Shown: positions 22,942-30,924, numbered from the stretch's first letter. The stretch is 52,091 bases of DNA from Muribaculaceae bacterium (GCA_017629835.1 JAGBWK010000023.1:1-52091); one strand, 5' to 3'. The notes: generated by a model from the letters alone, not told the origin. Made by a program: numbers and translations.

Positions 22942-24000
22942 TCAATAAGCCGGGGTAAAAGGCTCTACGCGCCGCAGGTGGTGGTTGGCGTTGCCTACCA
23001 CGTCGAGGTTGTCGGCACTGATGAGCTTCAGTACGGGCGCTCCGGGGTAGAGGTCGAGCGTTGTGAGGTCAACGTAGTGGAAGCCGCGCCCAGTGGCCAT
23101 ATCGAAATAGTAGCGCAAGTCGCGCAGGTTGGAGAACGAGCGCCATTGTGTCATCGACACGTTTGGCTCGCCGTCGTCGGAGGTATGGTAGGTGTAAGGC
23201 ACACTCACGTTAAACATCACCGTGCGACAGATTGACGCACCGAGGTCGGCATCGTTAGTTTTCTCAACGTGCGATGCGAAAAATTCGCCACGCACTGCGC
23301 GGTCGGGGCTCGACACTGTACCAGGCAGGGCATTTGTGCCCCCAATCTTCTCCCAATAGTTGATGATAGCCTGCATCTGAGGCCAGTTGGGATCGTTGGT
23401 CATCACTTGCATGCCGTTGCTCTCAAAAATGTTGATGTCGCCGTCGATAAATTCCACAATCACTGTATGACCCGAGCGGTCGGTAATGCCCCAGTGTAGT
23501 GCCGAGACAGTGCCACCGTCGAATGTCGAGCCAGTCAACGTGAAATCCTGGTTTTTTAGTAGGTCAACAGCCTCGTCGGTTGTGGCGCATAAGTCGAGAA
23601 TCCATGCCGGGAACACCGCAAGCGTCATCGACGGTCGGTCATCATTGTTCTTGTTGGAGTAAATCGTTCCCTTGCAAAATAGGCCATTGACCGACAGTCC
23701 CATTTCGTTCATCCCTTCAGTAACGCCGGCATCATAGCCCACGGCATACACTGCGCCATATTTCGAAGTCCATTTCACCGCGTTGCTCTTGTTAGAGCCT
23801 TGCTTCTCCATTCCGCGAGGATAAACATACACGTTGGTTGGTATTGGTGTTTTCCAGTCAAGCGAGCGCCCGACGATAATCAGCGAGTCGGTGCCTTCGT
23901 AAATTACTCGCGTACAGGCCTCAGCCTTTGGTGCAGCCGCAAACGAACCAATAAAGCCCATTACGGCACACGCAATCAATGTTTTCAGTCCACTTTTCAT
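22942..24000 (-). CDS. Exported choloylglycine hydrolase family enzyme (bile salt hydrolase/penicillin V acylase-like)
   Basis: 352 residues. A signal peptide ends at AEA just before Cys29, so signal peptidase cleavage alone would expose the N-terminal nucleophile cysteine of this Ntn-hydrolase. Counting that Cys as residue 2, Arg falls at 18 and Asp at 21 (GRSLDW), exactly as in known bile salt hydrolases. The conserved MTNDPNW and SSPDRAVRGEFF segments supply the later Asn and Arg. Family members cleave the amide bond of conjugated bile salts, penicillin V or acyl-homoserine lactones in the periplasm or outside the cell. Overall it resembles the Bacteroides bile salt hydrolase as I remember it, but substrate choice cannot be settled from sequence. 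Five degenerate 22-nt repeats lie just upstream. Confidence 0.9.
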   Translation of the reverse strand: MKSGLKTLIACAVMGFIGSFAAAPKAEACTRVIYEGTDSLIIVGRSLDWKTPIPTNVYVYPRGMEKQGSNKSNAVKWTSKYGAVYAVGYDAGVTEGMNEMGLSVNGLFCKGTIYSNKNNDDRPSMTLAVFPAWILDLCATTDEAVDLLKNQDFTLTGSTFDGGTVSALHWGITDRSGHTVIVEFIDGDINIFESNGMQVMTNDPNWPQMQAIINYWEKIGGTNALPGTVSSPDRAVRGEFFASHVEKTNDADLGASICRTVMFNVSVPYTYHTSDDGEPNVSMTQWRSFSNLRDLRYYFDMATGRGFHYVDLTTLDLYPGAPVLKLISADNLDVVGNANHHLRRVEPFTPAY

Positions 24001-24008
24001 AGTTTTTT

Positions 24009-24118
24009 GATAAGATTTATAGTACTTTTAGATAAGATTTTTAGCTTTTGGAATAAGATTTTATAGCTATTTTTGATAAGACTTCGTAGCTATTTTGATA
24101 AGATTTTGTGTGCTTCAA
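24009..24118 (-). repeat. Five degenerate 22-nt tandem repeats upstream of the bile-salt-hydrolase-like gene
   Basis: Units start at 24009, 24031, 24052, 24075 and 24097 (spacing 22, 21, 23, 22). Each begins GATAAGAYTT or AATAAGATTT on the plus strand, and the middle ones continue into TAGCTATTTT. The first unit starts 9 nt from the start codon, so the array lies in the leader or promoter of the minus-strand gene. No ordinary -7 box is seen beyond it, so the array may itself be the control region. Confidence 0.6.
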
Positions 24119-24187
24119 TTCCTCTCCATATAACAATCTCCCCACCCCATAAGTTTACTCGCTCCAGCTTCAGGTTGCGTAAGCGAC

Positions 24188-24201
24188 CTAAGTTTCCTAT
24201 G
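24188..24201 (+). repeat. Dispersed intergenic motif CTAAGYNNCCTATG, copy B
   Basis: CTAAGTTTCCTATG. See the copies at 14325 and 45990. Confidence 0.4.
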
Positions 24202-24291
24202 TTAAAAATCTGCGAAAATCCTTTTAATTTGTGGAAATTTGCGGTTTCTTTTATCGCCAATCTGTGTTTAATCTATTGTCAATCTGCGGCT

Positions 24292-24329
24292 ATAAACAAA
24301 AAAATCGGCACCCGTGAGGATGCCGATTT
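24292..24329 (-). terminator. Rho-independent terminator of the OmpA-type gene
   Basis: Arms AAATCGGCA (24302-24310) and TGCCGATTT (24321-24329) form a perfect 9-bp stem. On the minus strand a run of Ts (plus-strand A tract 24298-24304 and before) follows. It lies 33 nt beyond the OmpA-type stop at 24362. Confidence 0.8.
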
Positions 24330-24361
24330 CTATATTGAGTTTTATTATCTATTCTTCTGGA

Positions 24362-25549
24362 TTAGTCAGCGAGAACGATTTCGCAGTCAGCGAAGCGGTT
24401 CCAACCGAGTTTGTCGAAGATTTCAGCGATACCTTCGCCACGAGCTTCGATGCGGTTAGCTTCGATGCCATAACGTTTTACGAGCTCATTCTTGATTGAG
24501 TCAGCACGTTTTTGTGAGAGTTTTTCGTTGTAAGCTTTGTTACCGTCTTTTGAAGCGTAGCCCTTAACAACAACCTTTGAGCCTTTGTTTGCTTTGAGAG
24601 TGTTAGCGATAAGTTCGATTTGAGCCTGCTGCATAGCGTTGATGCGTGAAGAGCTGAAGTCGAAGAACACGTAGTATTTGTTGTTGAGAGTTTCAACGAT
24701 TTTTTCGCAAGGAGCGTTCTTCACTTTGAGGCACTCTTCGAGTTGACGCTGGAGGTCAGCGATTTGAGCTGAGAGAGCAGCGTTGTTAGCACCACAAGCT
24801 GAGAGTTCGTCGCGGAGGTCGTTGATTTGTTGGTTGAGTGACGCTACGAGTTCATAATCCATAGGCTCAATAATCTGGAATGAGTGTGTGCCATTTGAAT
24901 TTTTGAAGTGGTAAGTAACGCCAGCTTCCATTTCAACTACTGCGTGGTTAATGTTGTATTGAGCAGAGTAGCCCAAGTTGTTTGCTTTAGCAGCGCCGTT
25001 CATGTTCCAGAGGATAGCGGGCTTAATAGCGATAGTCCAAGCGCGGCTTTCACCGAGGTTGAAGTTGAAATTAAGACCTACCTTGTTGGCCCATGAGTTG
25101 CCGTCGCAATTTGTTTCAGTAGGATAGTAGAAGTGAGTGAGGTGATAGTAGCTGTGCAACCAACCTGTACCTGCAACTGCTTCGATTTCGAACAAGCGAG
25201 GTGTGCCTTTGTAGCCACCGAATGCGTTCATAAGGTTAACAGTACCAAATACACCTACATACTGATGATCGAGAGTGTTTACGCTCTTGAGGGGAGTCCA
25301 GCTTGATGTGTTTACGCTCCATTCGCCTTCAACACCAAGACCGAATACGGGAGTGAGTTGTTTGCGAAGTTCAAGACCAAACATACCGCGGCTGTTGGGC
25401 CAGAATGCGTAGCCTTTCATAGGAGATACTGCACCACCTTTCAAGCCGATTGACCAGTTGTCAGAGAACTTACGACCGTCAACAGAGCCTTGAGCTGAAG
25501 CTGTGATGGCGCCTAAAGCCAGTACAGCAATGAGTAAAATCTTTTTCAT
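24362..25549 (-). CDS. OmpA-family outer membrane protein
   Basis: 395 residues with a signal peptide (MKKILLIAVLALGAITASAQ). An N-terminal 8-strand-type barrel (about 30-215) is followed by a coiled linker (about 225-270, LNQQINDLRDELSACG and ALSAQIADLQRQLEECL), then a C-terminal OmpA/MotB peptidoglycan-binding domain (about 290-395, YVFFDFSSSRINAMQQAQIE, VVVKGYASKDG, NEKLSQKRADSIKNEL, and the final NRFADCEIVL). It tethers the outer membrane to the cell wall and is usually abundant in this phylum. Codon use is highly biased, with near-uniform favoured codons, and the promoter is near-consensus; both fit high expression. It is monocistronic, with a terminator just past the stop. Confidence 0.95.
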   Translation of the reverse strand: MKKILLIAVLALGAITASAQGSVDGRKFSDNWSIGLKGGAVSPMKGYAFWPNSRGMFGLELRKQLTPVFGLGVEGEWSVNTSSWTPLKSVNTLDHQYVGVFGTVNLMNAFGGYKGTPRLFEIEAVAGTGWLHSYYHLTHFYYPTETNCDGNSWANKVGLNFNFNLGESRAWTIAIKPAILWNMNGAAKANNLGYSAQYNINHAVVEMEAGVTYHFKNSNGTHSFQIIEPMDYELVASLNQQINDLRDELSACGANNAALSAQIADLQRQLEECLKVKNAPCEKIVETLNNKYYVFFDFSSSRINAMQQAQIELIANTLKANKGSKVVVKGYASKDGNKAYNEKLSQKRADSIKNELVKRYGIEANRIEARGEGIAEIFDKLGWNRFADCEIVLAD

Positions 25550-25576
25550 ATTATTGATAACTTAACAATTTCTGCA

Positions 25577-25607
25577 CAAAATTATTTATTATATTTCGAA
25601 TAGCAAA
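25577..25607 (-). promoter_or_regulatory. Promoter of the OmpA-type gene
   Basis: On the minus strand, -33 TTTG (plus-strand CAAA, 25604-25607) and -7 TAATTTTG (plus-strand CAAAATTA, 25577-25584) are 19 nt apart. The start near 25571 gives a leader of about 22 nt. Confidence 0.8.
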
Positions 25608-25788
25608 GTTTTTTTAAGATAATTTTTCAAAATTGCCTGTTTTTGGAGCAATTTTGACTATTTTTCGACCATTTTTCAGTTTTCTCTGCCGTTAATATTT
25701 GTTAATCTGCGGCAAATCGCCACTTTTTGCCACTTTTGCCGGCATCCGACGGCACGGCAGTCAGCCTGCGACAGTCGGTCGATGTCGA

Positions 25789-25962
25789 TTAGAGCGATTC
25801 GGCACTCTCAATGTCGGTCAAATCTTCCCAGCAGCGAGCCTCTTCGGCTTCCTTCGCTCGGCGTTCCTGCTCCTCTTTTGGTAGGGCGGCAAACTTCGCT
25901 TCCTCCTCTGCATCGCGTGCTTTGGCGCGGCGCCACATTGCTTCAAATTCTTCGTCGGTCAT
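25789..25962 (-). CDS. Small charged hypothetical protein
   Basis: 57 residues from the ATG at 25962, seven nucleotides after the stop of the preceding gene. It is almost entirely helical and charged (TDEEFEAMWRRAKARDAEEE, then LPKEEQERRAKEAEEARCWEDL), with no membrane segment or known motif. The close coupling to the upstream gene supports translation. Function unknown. An upstream in-frame ATG (25983) would overlap the preceding gene by 14 nt. Confidence 0.6.
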   Translation of the reverse strand: MTDEEFEAMWRRAKARDAEEEAKFAALPKEEQERRAKEAEEARCWEDLTDIESAESL

Positions 25963-25969
25963 ATCTCGG

Positions 25970-26587
25970 TTATTTAAGCACAATGAGTTTCGCCTCTGCG
26001 ACTATAGCCGCAATGGAAGCTGCCGATATCTGCTCGGGCGTGGACTCACAGTAGATGATTTCCGTTGTAGCCGTCGGCTCAGCATGGTCGCTCGGTGTGG
26101 CGTAGGGGAGTAGCAACACTCTTTGAGTGCCCTCGATGCAGAAATCCTCGCGGTCGGTTACGATGATGTCGAGCCCCTCCCAGCGGTCGCGCACTTTGCA
26201 GAATCCTTCGGTCAGCACTTCTACTGGCGATTTTTCGAGTACTACATCTCTATTTGGCTGACTGTCAGGGCTTGAACCTTGCGAGTCGATACTTTCCGCA
26301 GTTGGCAGGCTGATAGGGCAGAAGAGCGAGCCTGAATGCTGTGCAAAAGCTGTGCTTGAGCGGCGGTCGGTAGCCAAAAACGAGGTGCGACATCCAGCCG
26401 CAATCAGTCGCTCAACTATTGCTTCGCGAATTGCGATGTCGGCAACCGCCACTATCGCGCGCGAACATATATTATAAGTCGCCGACGCGGCTTGATTGCC
26501 GGTCGACGCTACGCGCTTGCGATATGTAGTGTTGAGGTTCCCTTTGCGGTAGTCCTCCATGCGTTTCTCGAGGAAATTGTCAGCCAT
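25970..26587 (-). CDS. Hypothetical protein, possibly a degenerate Rossmann-type protein
   Basis: 205 residues beginning MADNFLEKRMEDYRKGNL. The centre has a hydrophobic strand-helix pattern (RAIVAVADIAIREAIVERLIAAGCRTSFLATD) that recalls the first beta-alpha-beta unit of a nucleotide-binding fold, but the Gly-x-Gly signature is missing. The C-terminal part alternates strands and acidic loops (WEGLDIIVTDREDF, TTEIIYCESTPEQISAASIA). I recall similar N-termini on some Bacteroidetes short-chain dehydrogenase annotations, but the assignment is weak. It is translationally close to the small charged protein downstream. A hairpin separates it from the repeat protein upstream. Confidence 0.6.
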   Translation of the reverse strand: MADNFLEKRMEDYRKGNLNTTYRKRVASTGNQAASATYNICSRAIVAVADIAIREAIVERLIAAGCRTSFLATDRRSSTAFAQHSGSLFCPISLPTAESIDSQGSSPDSQPNRDVVLEKSPVEVLTEGFCKVRDRWEGLDIIVTDREDFCIEGTQRVLLLPYATPSDHAEPTATTEIIYCESTPEQISAASIAAIVAEAKLIVLK

Positions 26588-26614
26588 ATACGAGTGATTG
26601 GTAATGAATGTTGA

Positions 26615-26650
26615 GAGAGTGTATCAAAGTCGGAGCCTTGATACACCCTC
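26615..26650 (-). terminator. Stem-loop after the repeat-protein gene
   Basis: GAGAGTGTATCAA (26615-26627) pairs with TTGATACACCCTC (26638-26650) at 12 of 13 positions, with a 10-nt loop. It sits 11 nt past the stop of the minus-strand gene at 26661. There is no clear T tract, so termination may be partial and allow some read-through into 26587-25789. Confidence 0.5.
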
Positions 26651-26660
26651 ATTGAAATTG

Positions 26661-27740
26661 TTAGAAACCAAACGATAGGGTAGTGTAGTAGCGCATTCTG
26701 CCGTCTTCGCCATACATTGGCTGGTAAGTCAGAGTTACGAATCGGCCGTCGTAGCCAAACCACTGAGTTTGCATCCCGTTGCTGGGGTAGTTGGTGATTA
26801 CAGGGTCGCCGTAGAGTGCTACTAATCTGCTATATACCGAGTTGTAGCGGTAAGTGTCGTAGTAAGGAGTGTAGTAGATAAACTCTCCGCGCTGCAATCC
26901 ACCATTGTGGTAGTAGAGCTGTGCATCGGGCCAAAGCATATTGAGTTGGCTTACGTCGTTGAGGTAGATTACGTTGTTGCCGTAGGAATATACGCGGTAG
27001 CCACCATTGAGGAGCATATCGAGCGAGCGATTGATTGCGATGCCAAACGAGAGTCCAAGTATGGTTGAGAATTTAGGAACTACTATGCCGGGACGCCAAT
27101 AGCGGGGAGGAACTGGTCTTACCCATGGGCGAGGAACTGGACGCCATACTGGTGGGCGAACATCGTGGCGAGGTCTTACACCGGGAGCAGGTATGCCGGG
27201 ACGCTTGTGTGGATAGAATTCCTTGTCGGGGCGACCATTCGGCTTGTTATTAGGACGATTACCATAGTTGCCAACATTGCCATTAGGCTTGTTGTTGGGG
27301 CGACTGCCTTGGTTGCCAACGTTGCCATTCGGCTTGTTGTTGGGGCGACTGCCTTGGTTGCCAACGTTGCCATTCGGCTTGTTGTTGGGGCGACTGCCTT
27401 GGTTGCCAACGTTGCCATTCGGCTTGTTGTTGGGACGACTGCCTTGGTTGCCAACATTGCCATTCGGCTTGTTGTTAGGGCGACTGCCTTGGTTGCCAAC
27501 GTTGCCGCTCGGCTTATTGCTATTGCGATTCGACTGTACGGTAGTGGCTGAAGGCTTGTTTGAATTACCACTATTGCCGCGGAATCCGCCAGATTTGCTG
27601 CTTTGGTTGCTGCGGCTTGCTGATACTGATGACTGCTGACGGCCGCCGCCACTGTTGCCGCGACCCTGTGCCTCCATCTGAGGCGCCATCATCGCACCAC
27701 TTATAAGTGCGATAGCAAAGATTCTAAACATAGCTTTCAT
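26661..27740 (-). CDS. Secreted Asn/Gly/Pro-rich repeat protein
   Basis: 359 residues. A signal peptide (MKAMFRIFAIALISGAMMAP) is followed by a low-complexity Ser/Asn/Gly region, then about six copies of a 15-residue repeat with core GNVGNQGSRPNNKPN (roughly residues 75-170). A Pro/Arg-rich stretch comes next (PPVWRPVPRPWVRPVPPRYW), then a C-terminal folded domain of about 140 residues rich in Tyr (YNSVYSRLVALYGDPVIT, WFGYDGRFVTLTYQ). The repeats are very positively charged and disordered, the tail globular. Such proteins are cell-surface or periplasmic, but no specific function is known. The promoter may be the -7 box at 27915-27922 (minus-strand TAACTTTG), which implies a leader of about 170 nt. 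Confidence 0.75.
   Translation of the reverse strand: MKAMFRIFAIALISGAMMAPQMEAQGRGNSGGGRQQSSVSASRSNQSSKSGGFRGNSGNSNKPSATTVQSNRNSNKPSGNVGNQGSRPNNKPNGNVGNQGSRPNNKPNGNVGNQGSRPNNKPNGNVGNQGSRPNNKPNGNVGNQGSRPNNKPNGNVGNYGNRPNNKPNGRPDKEFYPHKRPGIPAPGVRPRHDVRPPVWRPVPRPWVRPVPPRYWRPGIVVPKFSTILGLSFGIAINRSLDMLLNGGYRVYSYGNNVIYLNDVSQLNMLWPDAQLYYHNGGLQRGEFIYYTPYYDTYRYNSVYSRLVALYGDPVITNYPSNGMQTQWFGYDGRFVTLTYQPMYGEDGRMRYYTTLSFGF
27240..27510 (-). repeat. 45-nt tandem coding repeats
   Basis: About six near-identical 45-nt units encode the 15-residue repeat of the secreted protein. Several neighbouring units differ at no more than one or two bases, which suggests recent expansion or homogenisation. Because 45 is a multiple of three, all frames stay open across the array and give long spurious reading frames on both strands. 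Confidence 0.85.
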
Positions 27741-27914
27741 GACTTCAAGTATTTATAGGGTTGGAAGCTTGCGAGGTGTAATGCAAGAGCTTTTGATTGA
27801 TTTATTTTGTAGAATCGATTCTTTAACTATATGACCAACTATTGGCCGATAGGTTTAATTGCGACTTGCGATTTGTTGTCAAGCCTCAAAAAATGTGATG
27901 CTGACGTAGCAACA

Positions 27915-27922
27915 CAAAGTTA
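27915..27922 (-). promoter_or_regulatory. -7 promoter element of the repeat-protein gene
   Basis: The plus strand reads CAAAGTTA, TAACTTTG on the minus strand. No -33 TTG at the expected position. Confidence 0.4.
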
Positions 27923-27988
27923 ACACAAAACTTGCTAAAATTCTTTATCTTTTTTCTACTTTTATAAGGAAAATTTCACAAAAATTCA

Positions 27989-27996
27989 TATCTTTG
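27989..27996 (+). promoter_or_regulatory. -7 promoter element upstream of the nuo-atp operon
   Basis: TATCTTTG matches the consensus. Transcription from about 28002 would give a nuoA leader of about 207 nt that holds two stem-loops (28030-28044 and 28053-28069) and a T-rich tract. A second -7-like box, TACATTTG, lies at 28094-28101. Neither has a clear -33 TTG. Confidence 0.5.
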
Positions 27997-28029
27997 CACT
28001 CGAAAAGGCTTGCCTTTAGTATCTGAAGT

Positions 28030-28079
28030 CGCTAATTATTAGCGCAATAGCTTAACTACTAAATAGTTAGGCCCTTTTT
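28030..28079 (+). promoter_or_regulatory. Leader stem-loops with T tract before nuoA (possible attenuator)
   Basis: CGCTAATTATTAGCG (28030-28044) is a short palindrome. TAACTA (28053-28058) pairs with TAGTTA (28064-28069), and GGCCCTTTTT follows at 28070-28079. If the upstream promoter is used, this weak hairpin plus T tract could terminate part of the transcripts before nuoA. Confidence 0.4.
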
Positions 28080-28209
28080 GCTTTGCGTGCTTATACATTT
28101 GGCTCTGTCATCGCCGAAGGTGGAAGACTCAAGCAGGCGGAAAAATTGCGACTCATCTGCTTTTTGGCAAAAGTTGCCTGAAAAACTGATAGAAATTATA
28201 AAAATTTAT

Positions 28210-28590
28210 ATGATATCTTTAGCTATTTTTGGAATCGAAAACAGCGCAGTGTTGGCCCTGACAGCTTTGTTGACCGGCGTTGCGTTGGTATTCGCGGCAA
28301 AACTTATTGCCCAATTGATTTCGCCTCGCTCGTTCAACCCTCAGAAGGGTGAAGCCTACGAGTGTGGTATCCCTACTCGTGGCCAATCGATGACCCGCTT
28401 CACCGTCGGATACTACCTCTTCGCTATCCTCTTCCTCATGTTCGACGTCGAAGCGGTTTTCCTTTTTCCTTGGGCTGTGATTGTTCGTTCGCTCGGACCT
28501 AACGGACTTCTCAGTATTGCAGTGTTCTTAGGATTCCTTATTCTCGGTTTAGCCTACGCATGGCGGAAAGGAGCTTTGAAATGGAAGTAA
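28210..28590 (+). CDS. nuoA: NADH-quinone oxidoreductase subunit A
   Basis: 126 residues with three membrane helices: about 8-30, 65-85 and 92-115. The loop after helix 1 contains FNPQKGEAYECGIP, and helix 2 contains YLFAILFLMFDVEAVFLFPW; both are hallmark NuoA/ND3 segments. It lies at the membrane-peripheral arm junction near the quinone channel. The ATG at 28210 starts the family-typical N-terminus; the upstream in-frame start at 28078 would add 44 residues of no homologous character. The stop overlaps the nuoB start by 10 nt. First gene of the 18-gene nuo-atp cluster. Confidence 0.95.
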   Translation: MISLAIFGIENSAVLALTALLTGVALVFAAKLIAQLISPRSFNPQKGEAYECGIPTRGQSMTRFTVGYYLFAILFLMFDVEAVFLFPWAVIVRSLGPNGLLSIAVFLGFLILGLAYAWRKGALKWK

Positions 28591-29177
28591 CTACTAAAAG
28601 CATGCCCTACGAGGCATGGAAAGACAACGAATACATCGAAAAGCTCATCAATGAGCTTAAAGAGAATGGTACTAACGTCATCGTTGGCTCATTCGACAAA
28701 CTTATCAACTGGGGGCGGTCTAACTCTATCTGGCCTCTTACTTTCGCCACCAGTTGCTGCGGTATCGAATTCGTGTCGCTCGGAGCGGCTCGTTTCGATA
28801 TGGCTCGTTTTGGCTGGGAAGTTGCACGCGCTTCGCCCCGTCAGGCCGACTTTATGATGGTGGCTGGTACTATCGTAAATCGTATGGTCCCCGTTTTCCG
28901 TCGCCTTTACGACCAGCTCGCTGAGCCTAAATACGTAATTGCTTGCGGCGGTTGCGCTATCTCTGGCGGCCCATTCCGCAAATCTTACCACGTAGCTAAA
29001 GGCATTGGCGACATCGTGCCTGTCGACGTTTTCGTGCCCGGTTGCCCTCCACGCCCCGAAGCTATGATCTACGGTATCATGCAGCTCTCTCGCAAAATGA
29101 AGGTTGAACGCTTCTTCGGTGGTGTTAACCGCCAGGAAAGCAAGCGTCGCTTCCTTCTCGAACACCCCATCGACTAA
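28581..29177 (+). CDS. nuoB: NADH-quinone oxidoreductase subunit B
   Basis: 198 residues from the ATG at 28581. It carries the four cysteines for the terminal 4Fe-4S cluster N2: adjacent Cys59-Cys60 (TSCCGIEF), Cys125 in CGGCAISGG, and Cys155 in VPGCPPRPEA; spacing agrees with E. coli NuoB. N2 passes electrons to quinone. The C-terminal extension (ESKRRFLLEHPID) is short. The start overlaps the nuoA stop by 10 nt, so translation is coupled. An in-frame ATG at 28560 would enlarge the overlap to 31 nt. Confidence 0.96.
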   Translation: MEVTTKSMPYEAWKDNEYIEKLINELKENGTNVIVGSFDKLINWGRSNSIWPLTFATSCCGIEFVSLGAARFDMARFGWEVARASPRQADFMMVAGTIVNRMVPVFRRLYDQLAEPKYVIACGGCAISGGPFRKSYHVAKGIGDIVPVDVFVPGCPPRPEAMIYGIMQLSRKMKVERFFGGVNRQESKRRFLLEHPID

Positions 29178-29253
29178 TCCCGACTCTCATTCAGCAGATT
29201 AGTCAATCAATCATCTCGATCATTTCCTCGATAACAATAAACACAATAATATA

Positions 29254-30882
29254 ATGGCTACATTAAAGGATAAAATCGCCCAGCTTTTCCCCGAAGCAAC
29301 TTTTGCTGAAGGCGAAATGCTTGAGATTAACATTCCCGATGCCCAATTACACAGCCTTGCTCAGACTCTCCACGACGACCCCGAACTCGCTTTCGACTTC
29401 CTCGTCACTATCGTCGGCATGGACTGGAAAGATAAGATGGGGTGTATCTACTACCTCACATCAACTACCCACAACACCAACATTGCTGTAAAAGTAACTA
29501 CCGACGACCGCGAGAAGCCTATGCTTCACTCTGTGTCCGACATTTGGCGCATCGCCGAATTCTTCGAACGCGAAGTGTACGACTTCTTCGGCATCATCTT
29601 CATCGGCAACAAAGATATGCGCCGTTTGTTCCTCAGCATCGATTGGAATGGGTATCCTTTGCGTAAGGACTACGACACTAACCCCGAACTCAACCCCGTT
29701 TCTACCGAAAGCGAACGCCAAAGCGACGGCACCGATATGTATATCGAAAACGCTGAGGGTAAAGTTGAGAAAAAACATCGCAATATCTTCGAAAAAGAGG
29801 ATTTCGTAGTGAATATCGGTCCTCAGCACCCCGCTACTCACGGTGTGCTCCGATTCCGCACTGCTGTCGACGGCGAAACTATCAAGAAAATCGACGTCTA
29901 CATGGGCTACATCCACCGCGGTGTTGAAAAACTTTGTGAAGACCTTCAGTATCCCCAGACTCTCCACTTCATGGACCGTCTCGACTACTTCTCGGCTCAC
30001 AACTACCACCACGGCCTCTGCCTCTGTATCGAAAAAGCTGCCGGCATCGAAGTGCCTGCCCGCGCTCAATATATCCGCGTAATCATGGACGAGCTCTCTC
30101 GTATCGCTTCCCACTGCTTGTTCCTCGGAACATTCTGCATGGACCTCGGCGCTACTACAATGCTCTTCTACACACTCCGCGTGCGCGAACAGATTCTCGA
30201 CATCATGGACAAAACTTGTGGCGCTCGTATGACATTCAACTACGACGTCATCGGTGGCGTTATGGCCGACCTTGACCCCGACTTCGTAAAGGACGTCAAA
30301 GAGCTCCTCGCTGTTCTGCCTAAGAACCTCAAAGAATACGACACCCTCTTCACTGGCAACGTAATCACCAAAGGTCGTATGGAAGGTGTTGGCGTTCTCT
30401 CTCGCGAAGATGCTATCAACTGGGCCGTTACAGGTCCTTCAGGCCGCGCTTCTGGCTGGGCTTGCGACGTCCGCAAAACTCATCCCTACTCAATCTACTC
30501 ACAAATCGACTTTGAAGAAGCTGTTGCTACTGAAGGCGACTCTATGGCTCGCTTCAAATGCCGTATTAAAGAGATTGAAGAGTCGGCTCGCATCATCGAA
30601 CAACTCATCGACAAAATACCTGAAGGCGACATCTGCGCGAAAGTACCTAAGGTGCTCAAACTCCCTGTAGGTCACTGGTGGCAGCTCGTCGAAGGTTGCC
30701 GCGGTGCATTCGGCGTTTACATCGAAAGCGACGGCTCTACTAAGCCCTACCGCCTCAAAATCGCACCTCCATGTCTCCCATTGGCAGCGGTTGTCGACCA
30801 TATCACTACTGGCAATAAGATTGCCGACCTTATCACCATCGGCGGATCGCTCGACTACATCGTTCCCGACATGGACCGTTAA
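29254..30882 (+). CDS. nuoCD: NADH-quinone oxidoreductase fused subunit C/D
   Basis: 542 residues. The NuoC (30 kDa) part occupies about 1-150 (AEFFEREVYDFFGIIF and RRLFLSIDWNGYPLRKDY). The NuoD (49 kDa) part occupies about 185-542 (VVNIGPQHPATHGVLRF, the quinone-site His region, YMGYIHRGVEK, GGVMADLD, and the C-terminal GGSLDYIVPDMDR). The fusion is normal in Bacteroidetes and some proteobacteria. It forms the peripheral arm and, with NuoB, the quinone-binding cavity. Because nuoE, nuoF and nuoG are absent, this arm has no NADH-oxidising module, and the electron donor is not encoded here. Confidence 0.96.
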   Translation: MATLKDKIAQLFPEATFAEGEMLEINIPDAQLHSLAQTLHDDPELAFDFLVTIVGMDWKDKMGCIYYLTSTTHNTNIAVKVTTDDREKPMLHSVSDIWRIAEFFEREVYDFFGIIFIGNKDMRRLFLSIDWNGYPLRKDYDTNPELNPVSTESERQSDGTDMYIENAEGKVEKKHRNIFEKEDFVVNIGPQHPATHGVLRFRTAVDGETIKKIDVYMGYIHRGVEKLCEDLQYPQTLHFMDRLDYFSAHNYHHGLCLCIEKAAGIEVPARAQYIRVIMDELSRIASHCLFLGTFCMDLGATTMLFYTLRVREQILDIMDKTCGARMTFNYDVIGGVMADLDPDFVKDVKELLAVLPKNLKEYDTLFTGNVITKGRMEGVGVLSREDAINWAVTGPSGRASGWACDVRKTHPYSIYSQIDFEEAVATEGDSMARFKCRIKEIEESARIIEQLIDKIPEGDICAKVPKVLKLPVGHWWQLVEGCRGAFGVYIESDGSTKPYRLKIAPPCLPLAAVVDHITTGNKIADLITIGGSLDYIVPDMDR

Positions 30883-30924
30883 GCAAATACACTCAATTAA
30901 GCAATTTAGATAAAGTTCATCTCA

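Noticed and set aside
24009..24118. Possible CRISPR array (and likewise 45888-45967).
   Set aside because: The units are directly adjacent, degenerate or GC-rich minisatellite-like, with no unique spacers and no cas genes nearby.
27165..27652. Three open frames over the 45-nt repeats, on both strands (including Leu/Pro-rich and Ala/Thr-rich translations).
   Set aside because: The repeat length is a multiple of three, so all frames stay open by default. Only the minus-strand frame 26661-27740 has a signal peptide and a non-repeat folded domain.
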